The notes under the pieces were generated by a model. It searched no databases. It was not told the DNA's origin and saw only the letters and a program-made list of their open reading frames with translations. A stretch of DNA of 64,000 nucleotides from Campylorhamphus procurvoides (lineage: Eukaryota > Chordata > Aves > Passeriformes > Dendrocolaptidae). How positions within the stretch are numbered: the first letter of the stretch is position 1; every line of letters starts with the position of its first letter. This document shows positions 40,001 through 53,100 of the stretch, piece by piece. The stretch covers positions 3,651,838-3,715,837 of the forward strand of contig WBMV01004137.1 of NCBI GenBank assembly GCA_013396655.1. Direction: 5' to 3'. The position numbers were made by a program, and so were the translations under genes.

Positions 40001-43000
40001 AAAGAGGTTATGGGGTATACTTGGAAATTCTTATGTAACCTTGTATTATTTGTGCCTTTGCCAAAGTATTTACTTACTGTGAATTGTGAGATGTCTGCTT
40101 CTAATCTTGCCTCCTTCCAGTTCAGATATAACTTAAGGATCAAATATATAACACTTTAGAAAAAGTTAAAGGAGAAGGTTAATGCTTCATAGCCTTTGAA
40201 ATGTTTTTTAAGCTATTCTTGGCTAGTACAAGGATCTGATTTCTATTTCTGGCTGCTCTTGAATTATTGGTTGCTAATATTGCATCCAAATTGAAATAAG
40301 GGGAAAGGAAAGTAAAAATGCTATAAAAATGAAATTATGTTACTTTAATGTCTGCTGTTGTGCCACTTGCCAGGAATAGAACAAAATGCTTTATACCATT
40401 TGGTAATTGAGAATTGTGTGTTCCATTAGTGCAAGGGATATTCTGACGATGATGACCTGTGAGATGTTAACTTCCCCGGCCTCAAACAATTTTCTGTGGG
40501 GAGATGTGGAAATCTGAGTTCACTGAGTCTGGCACTTCTTCAAAGACATAAAAGTAATAGTATAAAGATAATCAAATCACTTAGTATTCATCTGTTTCAA
40601 AATAAGTGCAAGTTAACAGTGATAAAAATGAATGTATTAATGTTACTGAAGGAAAATATTGGTGGGTTTTGTTTTCCCCATACAATCTAAACCTGATTAT
40701 TAATTTCCTTTGACCATATGTGAAATACTTCCTAATTTCAGACTTGGACTAAACCAAAACTAAGAAACATATTCCTATCCAAGAATACTGAGTTGGAATC
40801 AGCCAGGACCTGGTAACTTGATGAACTGTGCCACCTTAAAATTGTTTTAGATGGAGACTTGTCTGTAAAGTGAAATATTTATTTGCGCAGCCTCAGCTTT
40901 GGCTCACTGATTTCAAGGCCACATAGAGAAGATATGAATAACTGGTCTGATCATCTGCATAATTCAAAACACAAAATGCAGTTTGGTAATTCCTGCTGTG
41001 GAGGAAATTCGTCTATTCTAGGATGTGAGTAAAAGCTGTGAAGTCTGATAAATTGTAACTGAACTCGGGTATCTGACAGAAACGTACAATCTGAGACTAA
41101 AGACTCTAATCAATGAGAAATTCCTTAGTTCGTTTAGTAATCACTTTGTTACTCATGGCTGTGACTGGCTCATACTCTGTTGTCGGGCTGAACAGAGGTG
41201 TGGTTTGAGTGGATTAAATGTATGCTAATGCTGTCCTTGCTTCATTTCTGCCTTTCTCCTAGTGCACTTTTTTTCGAACTGTAATTCTCAACTTGATGAA
41301 AATGTGCAAAGGGATGTGAAATGACTAAATTATAGTAGACTGAAGACTAGTGGGAAATAAAATTACCAGTGAAGAGACAATGAGAGAATTTTAACTATGG
41401 AAAGCACCTCATTCTGTAATAGAGTGAATATTGCAGCTTTGCCAATGGGCAGAAGTGATGCATATCAACTGAGATAATTAGGGTAGTAATGTTGAAATCA
41501 TTGAAGTTGCTTAAGTTTGATGGAGAACAGAATTTGGCCACTTATGATCCATTTTTAGTGTATTACTCATATAAAACCACAAAGATTGGTTTAGTTTTCA
41601 GAACAGATGTCCTTAATGTTTATTTGAGCAGTCCAAATGTTCTGGAACTTCTGCTTGTCATGCAAGGTACTTCTTGAAGCTCTATTTGCAAAACTCTTGG
41701 ATATGGAGGAAGATGTTAGTTCTTGCAATTTATGTGGGAATTTAAGACTGCATAACCAAGGTATATTTTGAACTGGTAATAGTGGCAAAGGCGATAGGAA
41801 GTTATCTAGCTTATGTCTATTAATTCAGGAAGGCTTAGCAAGGCTGGATTTTGAAAGGCACATCTCTGACTTTTGAGTTTAACAGGATTCTTCCTTGTCT
41901 ACTGTGCTCAGCTATTTGTGCTTTCTCCCTAATTCTTAACTGACCATTTGGTAAGTCTTTGGAACAAGCTGCTAAAATTTCTGAATACTGAACTCAAGAA
42001 AGCTTTGTAGTAGAAAATACTTTGGGAGGGATTGTTTTTACTAATATCACCCATCTCTCATGCTTCTCTGTCTGAAAATCTGATTAAAAATGAATTATCA
42101 TGTTGTAATTCCAGCCTGCAATATGGTGACACCATTTTTTGTACTGCCAACTACTCTGTCAAAATTAATAAACCATACAAATTATTTTATAGAGATAATT
42201 TCTGAATGTGATGTACAGCAGGTTTCCACAGGTTCTTCCAGTTCCAGTGCAGCCCTCTGTCTAAGGTGTTGAGAGATATATTCAAATATGTTGTTTCTTT
42301 ATCCATGTAATTTGACATGTTTCAGCTGGCTGTATACACACTAAAAAACACAATATAATCTAATTCTGTATAATTTTTGTAGTAGACAGCATTTTATAAA
42401 AAGTGCTACTTTTAATTTTCTTTAATTTTTTCTTTAAATCAGAACGTATTTACAGTTATCCATATATTATGCATACAGCTGTAGTCTGAGCAGTGAAAAC
42501 TGAATAATTTACTTTTGTTTCCAATTTAACATTACACTGTTCTAATACCTTAAGGTGTTGGCAGATGCCCCTATTTATTTGTATTCAAACATGATGACAA
42601 GTACAGTGCCAACAGTTGTGAATTTAGGGTTTGCCCGCAACGCTGCTTTGAAGATGGGTTATCCTGATCCCTGAATACAAGGGGATGTATCCATGTGCTC
42701 AGCAGCCAGAGATAGGCAGAAGGGACTTAGTTTTATCCTCTTATCAAGGCTATAAATAGCCTTATAATTAAAATATATAGCCTTTGTGAGTTGAAGTTCT
42801 GAAGTCATTTCCGTGTTGAATAGTATTGATTCCTTACCATTAGACACATGCTGTGCTAATTATGTCTGATTTGGGCTGTGCTTGGAGGCTCCTGTGAGGA
42901 CCATGACTTTTGGCCTTGGTTTCCTGGAGGTTATGGATTAATAGAGGCATTAGCACTGCTGTGCAGCAGCGCCCATTCCTGGTGATGTAATTCAGGATCT

Positions 43001-45159
43001 CTTACCAATTGCCTGCAGAAGCAGCTTGTAAAGGTGGGTGTGGTGCAGGGCTAATAAGTGCCCTCTTTTTTCAGTCAGCACCTCTGAGTGAATTTTTTCA
43101 GAGGGGATGACAAGAGCTAAGGAAAGAGCAGAGTTGCTTGGGCACTGGGAAACAAGAGGGCTCACAGGTTGAGCCAAGGGTATGGACAAGCCTGAGCCTA
43201 ATCCAGATTTTAGCTTCTGGAGCTGTTACAGTTCCCTTTATTAGTTTTCCTTAAGAATATGTGTGTACTTGCCGGAATGTATGTTTTCTAAGCCACAGTG
43301 ACTACGTTGTTCTCCCATCCAGCCTTACTTTGCAATACCTCATAATGTCTCATGTAAATCATTCTGGGTAGTGGGAGAAATAATGGCAGCAAGACATGCA
43401 GTGGCATTTGAGATGCTTAAATATATAAGGTCACCCAAATTAGGGAAGTCACTCTGGCTCAGGAAACTTGCTTTCTTGGAGCAGCCTGGACTTTGGTCCT
43501 GGCTGTGCTGACTGCTCTGCAGAGAGCCTGGGCAGGCAGCTCTGCCACTGCTCAAACCTATTCCACAGGGTTTGCACGCTGGCTGAGAACAGCACCCTTG
43601 CAACCTGCTTCAGCCTGCCTCCAGCACACTCCCTCTGACTTTTAACACTACAGTCGGGGAGCCAGGCATCAACAAAATAAAAATTTTGAAAGTGTTAAGG
43701 AGTTAGCATGCACACCTGGGTGGATGTGCTGGTCCAAAGCAGAGCTCTGTGCTGCTGCGGCAGCGCGGTTTCCCAGTGTGCCAGCCAGCCTCTTTAGAGA
43801 TGGTATCTCTGTGCTGCACTGCGTCCTGCAGCATCAACAATCAACACACCCACTGTCTCCTGCTGTTTGATTCCTCCTGTGCTCAGGGAAATAGAACTTT
43901 TATAAATATAAACACAGTTGTGTCAGAGGAATTTGCAGGTCTCTAATCAATGGCTTTTCTTTCTGAAGGCAGCCCTCAACCCACTGACTCTTAATAGTGT
44001 ATGTCAGAAAAAGTAGCAGTACCATACAGTCCTATATTTGCACACAGATTAGCAAGTCACTTTGGCTTAGTTTGTATTTTATGCTTTTTCTTCGAAGCTG
44101 CCTTTATCAAGAAAAGTGCTCTGTGGTGTGACCTCAAGCTTGTTTCTAAGAGGTGACCAAAATATATGGAGAACTGAGAGAAAACTGAAGGGCAATATCT
44201 CTGTCAACTGAAGTAGAAAACCTGTAAGAAGATGGTACTAAGGTTTCTATTAGCCAGTGGGAATTTTGCTGATTCATGCCTGCCATAAATTTCCTAATGA
44301 AGTAGAAGAGCCAGGGAGACAGATCGAGTGTTTTGGCTGTGCAGAGGGAGCTCAGCTTCTTCAAGGATGACCTGCTGATGGAGAGAGCTGGCATTTGGTG
44401 TATTTGTTGACAGGGCCTTTTCAGGTGTATTGAGCTGAGGCATCCTGAAATCAGAATACATACATGAGTGAGCTGCTGTGAAAAATGCCACCAAGGTGAG
44501 TAAATACCTTTGAGGTAGTAGTAGAAACATGGGAGGGGAGCACTGCTCTGCCTGCATCCGTAGGAAGATAAACACCTGAATTTAATTCCAGGGAAATTGC
44601 AGGCTGTGGCAGATGATTCCTGGCAAACCTTTGTGTGGGAGATTGAAACATTCCTGTCCCCAGCCCTCTGCATGTCTCTGTTAGAGACCTCACCCTCGCC
44701 ACAGGGTTCTACCAAGAGGCTATGGACAGGTACATTACCTGCATCAGTTTTCCATCCTGAGCTTTAATGCAAACCCACCTTTATCAGCTGGTGGTGGTAA
44801 GGCCATCAGTAACTCAGCTGTGTCTGAGGCTGAATAAACAACCAGGGCAGCAATGTCCTCAGCAGCAGCTGGAGCCAGCCATGCTGGCTGTCAGGCTGAA
44901 TATTCAAAATAATTAACAACAGGTAGGTTCTCCAGGGAACATCTGCAAAACCTGTCTGTTTTGCATACTTATGTGCTTCCTCTCCTTATGAATCTGAATA
45001 CTGACAGCCTTTTAAACAGTCCTCTGTGTGACTGCCTATGCTTTAGGCATGTGCTGTAAGCTGTGGCTTGAAATGGTAATGCAGTCTCAGACAAACGGCT
45101 TATGTTGGGGTAACAAACTGCTGCTTTTTATTTAAGGCACTGTAACTATCAATCTGATA
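31048..45159 (+). other. GPR158: GPR158 intron 2, long repeat-poor segment
   Basis: About 14 kb with almost no recognisable repeat. It is AT-rich with scattered short runs. A perfect 7-bp-stem, 4-base-loop palindrome lies at 42746-42763. A 189-codon minus-strand open frame lies at 44146-44715 and is discussed as a finding, not called as a gene. No sequence resembling GPR158 exon 3 was seen. Confidence 0.7.
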
Positions 45160-45240
45160 GAGAGCGATTCAGACTGGAAGGGACCTCAGGAGTTCAATTG
45201 GATATTCCTAGTTTCCCTGAACAAAATGCATTTGTTGAAA
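45160..45240 (-). mobile_element. Probable CR1 remnant (antisense)
   Basis: The stretch with cgattcagactggaaggg followed by acctcaggagttcaattgga resembles the reverse complement of a CR1 3' end, which typically reads ggaagggacctcaggaggtc. Only about 60-80 bases are recognisable and decay is heavy, so this could be a chance match. Confidence 0.4.
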
Positions 45241-48200
45241 CATTTTTGCTGAGGTTTTAAGTGAAGCTGCATTACTTCATTACTCTAAATCAAATATGGG
45301 GCATTGAAACATAAAAAAATTAGGGGAACAGGAAGCAGGTTGAAGAGAATGTACGTAGAGACAGCCATTGATTAGTATAGTCCAAGCAAAAGTGTGCTTT
45401 AAAGGATGTGGCCAGAACAGCCATGGGTAGAATTGTCAATTTGAAGAAAGAAAACTCAAATTTCTAATGCCACATCTGGCACCAAGGGCTGAAACCTGAA
45501 GAATAAAATGATTCTAATACTGGAAGCATTCAAAGGTCAGTTTACTCCACAGCAGTGCAGACCCTATGGGCAACAGTGAAAAAAAAGAATGAGACCATCT
45601 TCACACTGTTTAGAAAAGCAAACTGCCATGCCTTGTGGTTCTCATATTCTGGACCACATGCAGTCCATAGATGGGAATTGTCATGACTTCTGCCATCATG
45701 GTTGGATGGCTGCTACTTTGAATTTTTGCACAATTTCTGATAAGCAAATTTATAATTCCTACTTTAAATTACGATAAGCAAATTTATACATTCATGCTGT
45801 TTGTTTCAGATTATCCTGTCTGATATTGCTATTACCATCGTGTGAAGCATGATGAATAAATGCCTTATCATGTTTACATCTAGAAGCACTGCAATTTGTT
45901 GTTTCATGTTTATCCACTTCAGTTGACAGATTTTGTGAACTGTAGGTCTTAGAAGTTTTATTTTCTCCGTGGTCACTCATGAAATCATTAATGAATGGCC
46001 AATGAAGTAAGGCAACCAAGCCCTTCAACAGAAAACTTAACACCATTTAATTTTCATAACAAGAAAGAAAGGATGCTATATATTAAATAGAAGGTGTAAT
46101 ACTGAAAACATGATGAATCACAATGTAACTGGTGGGTTTCTTTTCTTTCATTAATATACATGTTGTCCCTTTACTTTTTGATGATGTAATTCCATGTCAC
46201 TCCTTGCTTCTCCCCTCTCCCTGATTCAATCTGCCCCTACGGGAAGCTCCTCTCTAAGTTATATATTTGGAAAAGTAGGACAATTTCAATTCTTCTCCCA
46301 GAAAGGTGCCTTCTTCTCAGCCTTCTGAGTCATCATGGCTATGACTCACATGGCTTGTTTTCATGAAGATGAGTCACTCCAAATTTTCTGGCATTAAGAC
46401 TGTCCCACTGTCTATCAGTGTGTTATCTGCTATATACTGGGAAATGTTGAGCCACAGAGTTTTAAGTAGACAATAAAGAGGGGTAACAAAAGAGAAGGAA
46501 AATCTCCAAGTAAGTGATATTTTGATTTATCTTCTTGGAAGAGAGGGGAAGATGGAAGAAGATGATGGTGATAAAATGTAGATTATTCTGATGACATTGG
46601 CTGGTGTTATTCCTTTGACTGCTGAGTTCCATGGGTCCAGGGGACTGTTAAAGAGAAACTCTTTGCTGGTTAACAGAGAGAGAGAAAGGTCTTTAAGAGG
46701 CGGAAATAGCTGATGTTTGAAAATAAGCCTTTCTTGCCTGTAATAGCTGTAGGAAGCATATCAGCAGCTGTAGCAAAAGCCAGAGAAACTGGATAGTGAT
46801 CCTGTGCTGTGTAAACAGAAGAGTAAACGTTCACCTTTTTTGTCATGTTTGTTTTGTTTGTTTTGTTATTTCTTTTCTTCAGAGGTCCTGCACAAGAGTG
46901 GTAACAGCAAAAATGGTTTTTCTTTGATCATATTACTGTAGACATGCACTCTGAGAAAGCTCCCCAGAGACTGGGCAATTTGTCTCTTTGAATCTTCCTC
47001 CATTTGGCTTTTTTTCTCCTTTGTCCTTTTTTCAAAATAGGGGGACGACACCTAGACATAAAAGCAGCAGGGGAGGAATCATGTGTATGTATGTCTTCTT
47101 GGGTTTGTTCAAGAGGAAATGTGCTGAAGGGCTTCAGCACCCTGCAAGGCAAACTCAAGTACAGCTGGGAATCTTGGGTGGCTGAGCTCTACTTCAGCAC
47201 TGGGAGTTGGGAGCTCAGAAGGTTGAGCAGAAAGGGTACTGGGTTAGGGGGCAGAGTTAGATCCAGTTCCCCCCTCTGCTGCTGACCATTTGTGCAACTT
47301 CTGGCAAGTCACTGAAGGCAACAGAGAGGTTTCTTTCTGTGCTCTGAATCCCCTTATTTCATTATGGGCAACCTTTTTTATGTTTTCCCATAGAACCTCA
47401 CCATGCTTTACACTTTTAATTTAAAACACAGCTTGAGGAAGAGTTCCTGCTAGTGTCCTCGTGCTGCAATAGCTTGGTAATTAAAGCTCTCAGCCAGAAA
47501 GAAGACCGGATTCCAATATTATTTGTTCAGTGTGGATATAAAGCCACTCAAATTAGAGTATTACATGTCACCAGGCTAATGCTCTTCTTAGCTGGGACAC
47601 TAAACTCTCTTCTTGTTGACTTGTGTAACCAAGGATTCAAGATGAATTAGATGGGAGAAAAGGGTTGTGGAGAGCTCACTTCTGTAGCCAAATGGTCATG
47701 GACCTCACAAGATATGGAGGAGGCTTGCATTTTTCCTGCTGCATTTGTAATTCCTTGGTCTTGTACAATGAATCTTTAGTTCTATTTAATAATGTTTCAT
47801 CTACATGGCTGAGAAGCACTTCTGACCCCCTTCTGCCCTTCATCTCCTTTCACAAGCACAGAGTCTGGTGGCTAGTGTTCTTTCTGGGGATTTACACGGT
47901 GAGGGTTTGAACCTTGTTCAGGCAAGGGGGACTTAAATCTGTCTTTCTGGGTGCTGTGCAACTGCTCCAATCCAAAAATACAGAAGAGGGGCAGGATGTT
48001 CAAATAGGCAACTGCAACAGCTGCCTTGTGCGGAGACCCTGCTTCCGTCAGTACCAACATGCCTGCCAGGAACAAGGGGACTAAGGTCAGCAGTACTTGG
48101 CTTCTCTACCTTCCTCAGGTGTCAGCATCTATTCAAACTGTATAAGCCTGGTGTCCTCTTGGTTAGGGACACTGTCAACAGGCTAAGTGCCTTCACTACT

Positions 48201-49499
48201 CTGTGACCTTTTTTTTGCAGGGGATGGGTGGTTGGATTATCAAGGCTAATGAAAGAAGTGTTAAGAGTGAAGTCCACCACCCATTTTTGTATGTTGTCCT
48301 GAGTGGACTGAGGTAGTGGATACTCAGAGCTGAAGGCTTGGGATTACCTTCTTGGAAGATTTTGCCACTGAGACTTAAAAGTTTTCAGATTTAACCAAGA
48401 TGCTTGAACTTCCCTGCAGTATTAGCTTTTCTTCAGAGACATCTTTCCAGAAGATCGCCACGGTGAAATAGAGAAAGCTCTTTGCTTGGGGATATTTGTT
48501 CAAAAGTAGAGAAACATTTAAAGTAAATAAAAAAAATCACATTGTTTTGATTAAGTAACAGAGTTTGTATAGTTTCTTCTACTATGTGTTTGTTTTGTCA
48601 CAGTCATGTTTTGGAAGGGGCTTCACAACTTTATGGAAGATAAACCAAATTTCTTCAAGTTATTTTGAATTAAAGTTGGTTATTCGTTGCAACATGCATT
48701 TTTACAGTTATCAGACTTTGTTTAACATCCAACATCTCCAAACACATGGCAAATTTGAGTCAAACCAGTTGGTGTCCCTTTAAATTTGCTATTGCAGTGC
48801 TTTCATCAGGCTAACTAGCACAATAGTCAGTGCCATGAAGAAGCTTAAACCATGCATATTTTATGAGCGTTTCAGAGAACTGCCACACAAAAGAAGTAGG
48901 CTATGTCTACAGCACTATCACTTCACCTATTGTAACCTTCTCAAGGGTTTTTTTTAGATAAAAGGAAAACTGCAGTATATGATCACTGCAGAGCAGGGTC
49001 GGAGATGATAAGAAGGGGAGGTAAATAACAACTCCTAGTGTCTGAGGACACTTCTTGTCACCTTGGTGCATGCCCTCTGATCATCACACTATTCAGAACT
49101 TTATTCAAAGATTATTGTTGGAGTAATTCAGAACATATTAAATCCCAACACTTGTTTCTGGGCTTTTTTTGGCTAAATGACATGAAATGTTCCCTGGGTC
49201 TTTCCTGTTTTTTGTTGACTCTGAAGGCTTGTCAAAGCTGGGAATTACACAGGATTCCTAAGATACAGATAGCTCAGTTTGTATCAACCACTGTGAAAAC
49301 AGCTTTTTCCTTTAATGAGAATGAAGAGAAATGCTTGCTAGAATGAAATGCAGTAGTTGCCTGTTTAAAAATAAACCAGCACAGTCTGCATCCTTTTAGT
49401 GTTTTGACTCCTGGAATATTTACAGGTTAATTCAACACCATTAGGAATAGGAGTTTAATTACAGCATTACGCAAGTAAAACTTAAGTGTGCTACACAAC
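45241..49499 (+). other. GPR158: GPR158 intron 2, segment before the second antisense LTR
   Basis: About 4.3 kb of intron. It contains an exact 16-bp direct repeat (45739-45754 and 45773-45788) and a TG/T-rich stretch near 46845-46880. No exon or RNA gene was recognised. Confidence 0.75.
45739..45788 (+). repeat. Local direct repeat, two copies of 16 bp
   Basis: The 16-mer gataagcaaatttata occurs at 45739-45754 and again at 45773-45788, a spacing of 34 bases. It looks like a small local duplication. Confidence 0.9.
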
Positions 49500-50150
49500 T
49501 CGTGTTTGTTAGGCCATGCAGAATTATGTGGAACAGTATTATTGAATATAAATATATAGGAACCGCAGCAGTTATTATCCATTGGCAGACATGGCAGCCA
49601 GAGACTGGGGTGACCTCCACTCAAGACATAGATGATGTGTACAGGGTGCTTTGGGGTGGGTGTGTGTGCAGTGAAGCCAGCAGAGCTTGTTCCTGCTGTT
49701 GGGGCTGAGTGGTGGCACACAAGCAAAGCAAAACAAAGAAGGATTCACCACTTCCAGTGGGCAAGAAGGTGTTTATCTTCTCCAGGAGAGCAGGGCCCCA
49801 TCACGGGTAACAGTCACTTGGGAAGCCAAACACCATCCCTCCGAATGTCCCCAACTTACTCTTTCTTCCCTCCATATACTGAGCATGATGTCATGTGGTC
49901 TGGAATATCCCTTTGATCAGCTGGGGTCAGCTGTCCTGGCTGTGTCTCCTCCCAACCTTCCATGCACCCTCTGGCTCCTTGCCAGCATGGTAGTGTGGGA
50001 AGCAGAAAAGGCCTTGGCTCTTTGTAAGCACTGCTCAGCAATAGCAAAAATATCTCTATATCATGAGCCCTGTGTTCAGCACAAATCCAGAACAGCCCCA
50101 TACCAACCACTGCAAAGAAACTTAACTCTACCCCAGCTAAAACCAGCACA
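49500..50150 (-). mobile_element. Solo LTR of an avian endogenous retrovirus (antisense)
   Basis: Read on the minus strand, the element starts at 50150 with tgtgctggttttagctgggg. It runs through ctgctgagcagtgcttacaa and the core region around 49870-49915, and on past 49700 (the + strand shows cacacaagcaaagcaaaaca). It resembles the LTR at 16538-17094: both carry a matching core on the + strand (atactgagcatgatgt, then ggaatatccct, then cagctgtcctgg). The 5' end is sharp (TG at 50150-50149). The other end is uncertain: my left boundary of about 49500 could be as far right as about 49665. No matching target duplication was found, and no viral genes are attached. Confidence 0.78.
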
Positions 50151-53100
50151 GGTAGCTGCACAGACTATTAACATGCTAATGGAATGGCTTTTACCTGTAA
50201 TACTTGACTCAGGTAATGGTGCTGGACACAAGAAACATGCTTTTGATTAGCTATAGTGAGGTTAACCCATCTACAGCTGTGCCAGTGCTTGTAGAAACAT
50301 GGAAGCTATGGTGGAGATAAACAATTCTAAGAATGGGTTTATTCTGATGATTTCTATGTTTAATTGGTGAAGTATCAAATATATTGGAAACTCCCATCTT
50401 TCTACAGTCACTTTTCTATCCAGTCAGACAGTTTAAGTTGTGATTGGAGAAATATACAAGGTCAACAGTAGAAAAGTGCTGAAACTGAGCCGTCTCTAAG
50501 GATGTTCAGTCCTGCCCTAGGATAAAGAGGGTCAGATTTTAGCAGATTTGTGGGCACACTCCAATACCCCAAAGTTGCTGAACTGGAAGTCTGCCATCAA
50601 GGTTGGGGTAGTCCTGTAGGTCAGTGGGTAATGACAGAACCTAGGCTCTGTGAGTGACAGGAGTGGGGAGTAAACTGTGTTATTGTTGGTTGTATTTCTG
50701 TTGTAATTTTAGCCTGCATTCCCATTGAAAAAAATGCATTCACTACTGTGTTGTATGACTGTTAGGTCATTTCACACAGAAAATTTTGAGGCATTTGCCA
50801 GTATGACAGTGAAGTCACAAATACGTTGTTTTCCTATGTGCTTTGTGAAGATAAAGGAGTGGAGGAGAGGGAAAGCTCTCCATGAAGTGAGACATGGGGT
50901 GACTTCATCTGTTTCAGACAGGAGAAGTTACACGAGTGCAGATGTTGTCAGTGCCCCAGCCACGTGAGGTAATTTAAGTAGAGCTCACACTGAAGGCTGA
51001 GATATATGTGTTAAGAAACCAGACTTCCTTCATTGTACTGCCTATAGAAATGTTTAAGGTGATAACAATGGCACCAGAGTAGCAAGAGAGAGGTTACATT
51101 CTATTGTCACCCACCCTTTAAACAGTCTTAAGATCTAAAAGCAAGGGCTTTATATTCTGTCAGTACTATAAAGCCCTGCACAGCCTGGGCAGGCATTTTT
51201 CAGAAAACTAATTTCTACCAAAATTTAAGGGACCAGAGCTTTATGCTACCCCATGAGCTTTCTGAATTCTTGCCTACTAACCACAAAGGGTATCTCTGCA
51301 GATTGCTTTGACGGGGCCCTGTTCCACTGTGGCCTTTTGGCAATTTGCTATTCCTATAGCACACAAATGGGTAGTGAAGTGGTACACAAAGCAGCATTTC
51401 ACTTGTCAGCTGCACCACTGCTGTTGATGCTTCCCACTAGGGAGCCATTGAGTTAAATGGTGCATAGTCAGCTGGATGTATTTTTCTTCTCTCCCATGCA
51501 ATGACTTCACCTCATTACCTCCCAGGTGAAACTGGATCTGTCTGCATCAGCAACCTGCTTCTGATTTCAAAGAATGAGTTAGAATTTATGACTATTGACT
51601 GTGGAAGGCAGGGACATTGAAACACTAGCCTATTTTCAATCTATTAGACTTTCTCTTGCAACCACTGGCTCAGGAATTAGTTACTGGTCTTTCTTGGTCA
51701 GTTTTGTTTTCAAATACCACAGTATAAAGTTGAAAAGCATAGGAAAGAAAGGAGGGCAACACTACAGAAGAAAACTTAACATTTTCCCTGTGACTCCTGA
51801 GAAATGGCACAGTAATCCTAGATGTAATATTCAGACAGTGCTTGCAGCTCTCAGCTTAAATTTATCAGTTTAAAAAGTATACAGCTAAATATTGAAGTAC
51901 TCAGAACATAAAAATGCATTAATACAAGAAGGGGGAATCATACTGATTTGTTTGCTTCTCTGCTCTAGCAGCTTAGATAACACCAGCTGAACACTTTCAG
52001 TTGTCTTTGTCAGATATGTTTGAAAATTCTATTATTCTTAAGCAATTATTTAAAAAGATGTATTCCTTTCATTTCTATGGAGATGAGCATTGACAAATAA
52101 TTACAAGTGTAAGCTAGGATCAAATGTATCTGCAATTAAAAGCCTATGTGTCTTCAGCTCCAGAGTGCCTGAATTCAGGCTGCCCAGTGAGAGGTTCCTT
52201 GGTATTCATCTCCTAGTAGGCTACTCCTACACTGACAGCACTTAAGAAGAAATCTTTTCTGTTCATTCTCCCTCAGCATTCAGCATAACCTATTTAATGC
52301 AGAAGCAACAACTAAAATGAAGACTCACAAGCTCAGATTGTTCTGTTACTGTAAAACCCAGTGTAGAAACTGAGGAAGTTGGATCACATGGAGCAATTTC
52401 ATGTATATTTAAGGCAGCTGCAGGCAAAGAATGAGTGGAGTGAAAAAACATCTTCAAATTCTGTCCCCAAGTGTAGTTTCTTACTTCTGCATGTGGTACT
52501 ATTTGCAGTGCTGTTTCTTACAGACCCCAGGTGGGAGAAGCACTTCCCACCGAGCCCTTGGGAGCGCTTAATGTGGTGGTGCCCTACCAGGCTGCATGCC
52601 TTGGTTCTCATCCTCTTGGAGGTTACCAGCTCTCCATTAGCAACTGCTCTGACAGCACAGGTAGTACTGTAAGTGTGGTAATACAGATCTCTTGAGAGGA
52701 AGTGCCTGGGGAGGTGGACAGAAGTTGGACAGGGTTGTAGGGAGCTCTTTTATCCTTCCTGAGGATGCCCAACTTCTCCAGCCAATATAAAGGTGCTTCT
52801 GAGTTGGTGTCCTTTTCAGATTGATTAGTTTCTCTGAAAAATAGCTCACATAAACTTCTGTGTGATGATGACTTAATTTTTAAGCATTTCATGTGCCATG
52901 TGTTATGGGGAGCAACAGTGTGATTTGGTTTGTCCATTCATTAATCATATCAAACTGATCTAAGAAAAGAATTGAAAAGAAAGGTAAAGTCAGAAGTAGA
53001 AAAAGACTCTGAATGAAATTAAAAAAGAAAGGGAAAAAAAAAAGAAAAAAATCAGCAGAGAATTCCTGCAAGTGCATCTCAGGACTGTAAAGATTCTTCC

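Noticed and set aside
49687..50250. 187-codon + strand frame and the 101-codon minus frame at 49856-50161
   Set aside because: They cover the antisense LTR. LTRs carry no such protein, and no internal viral genes are attached.
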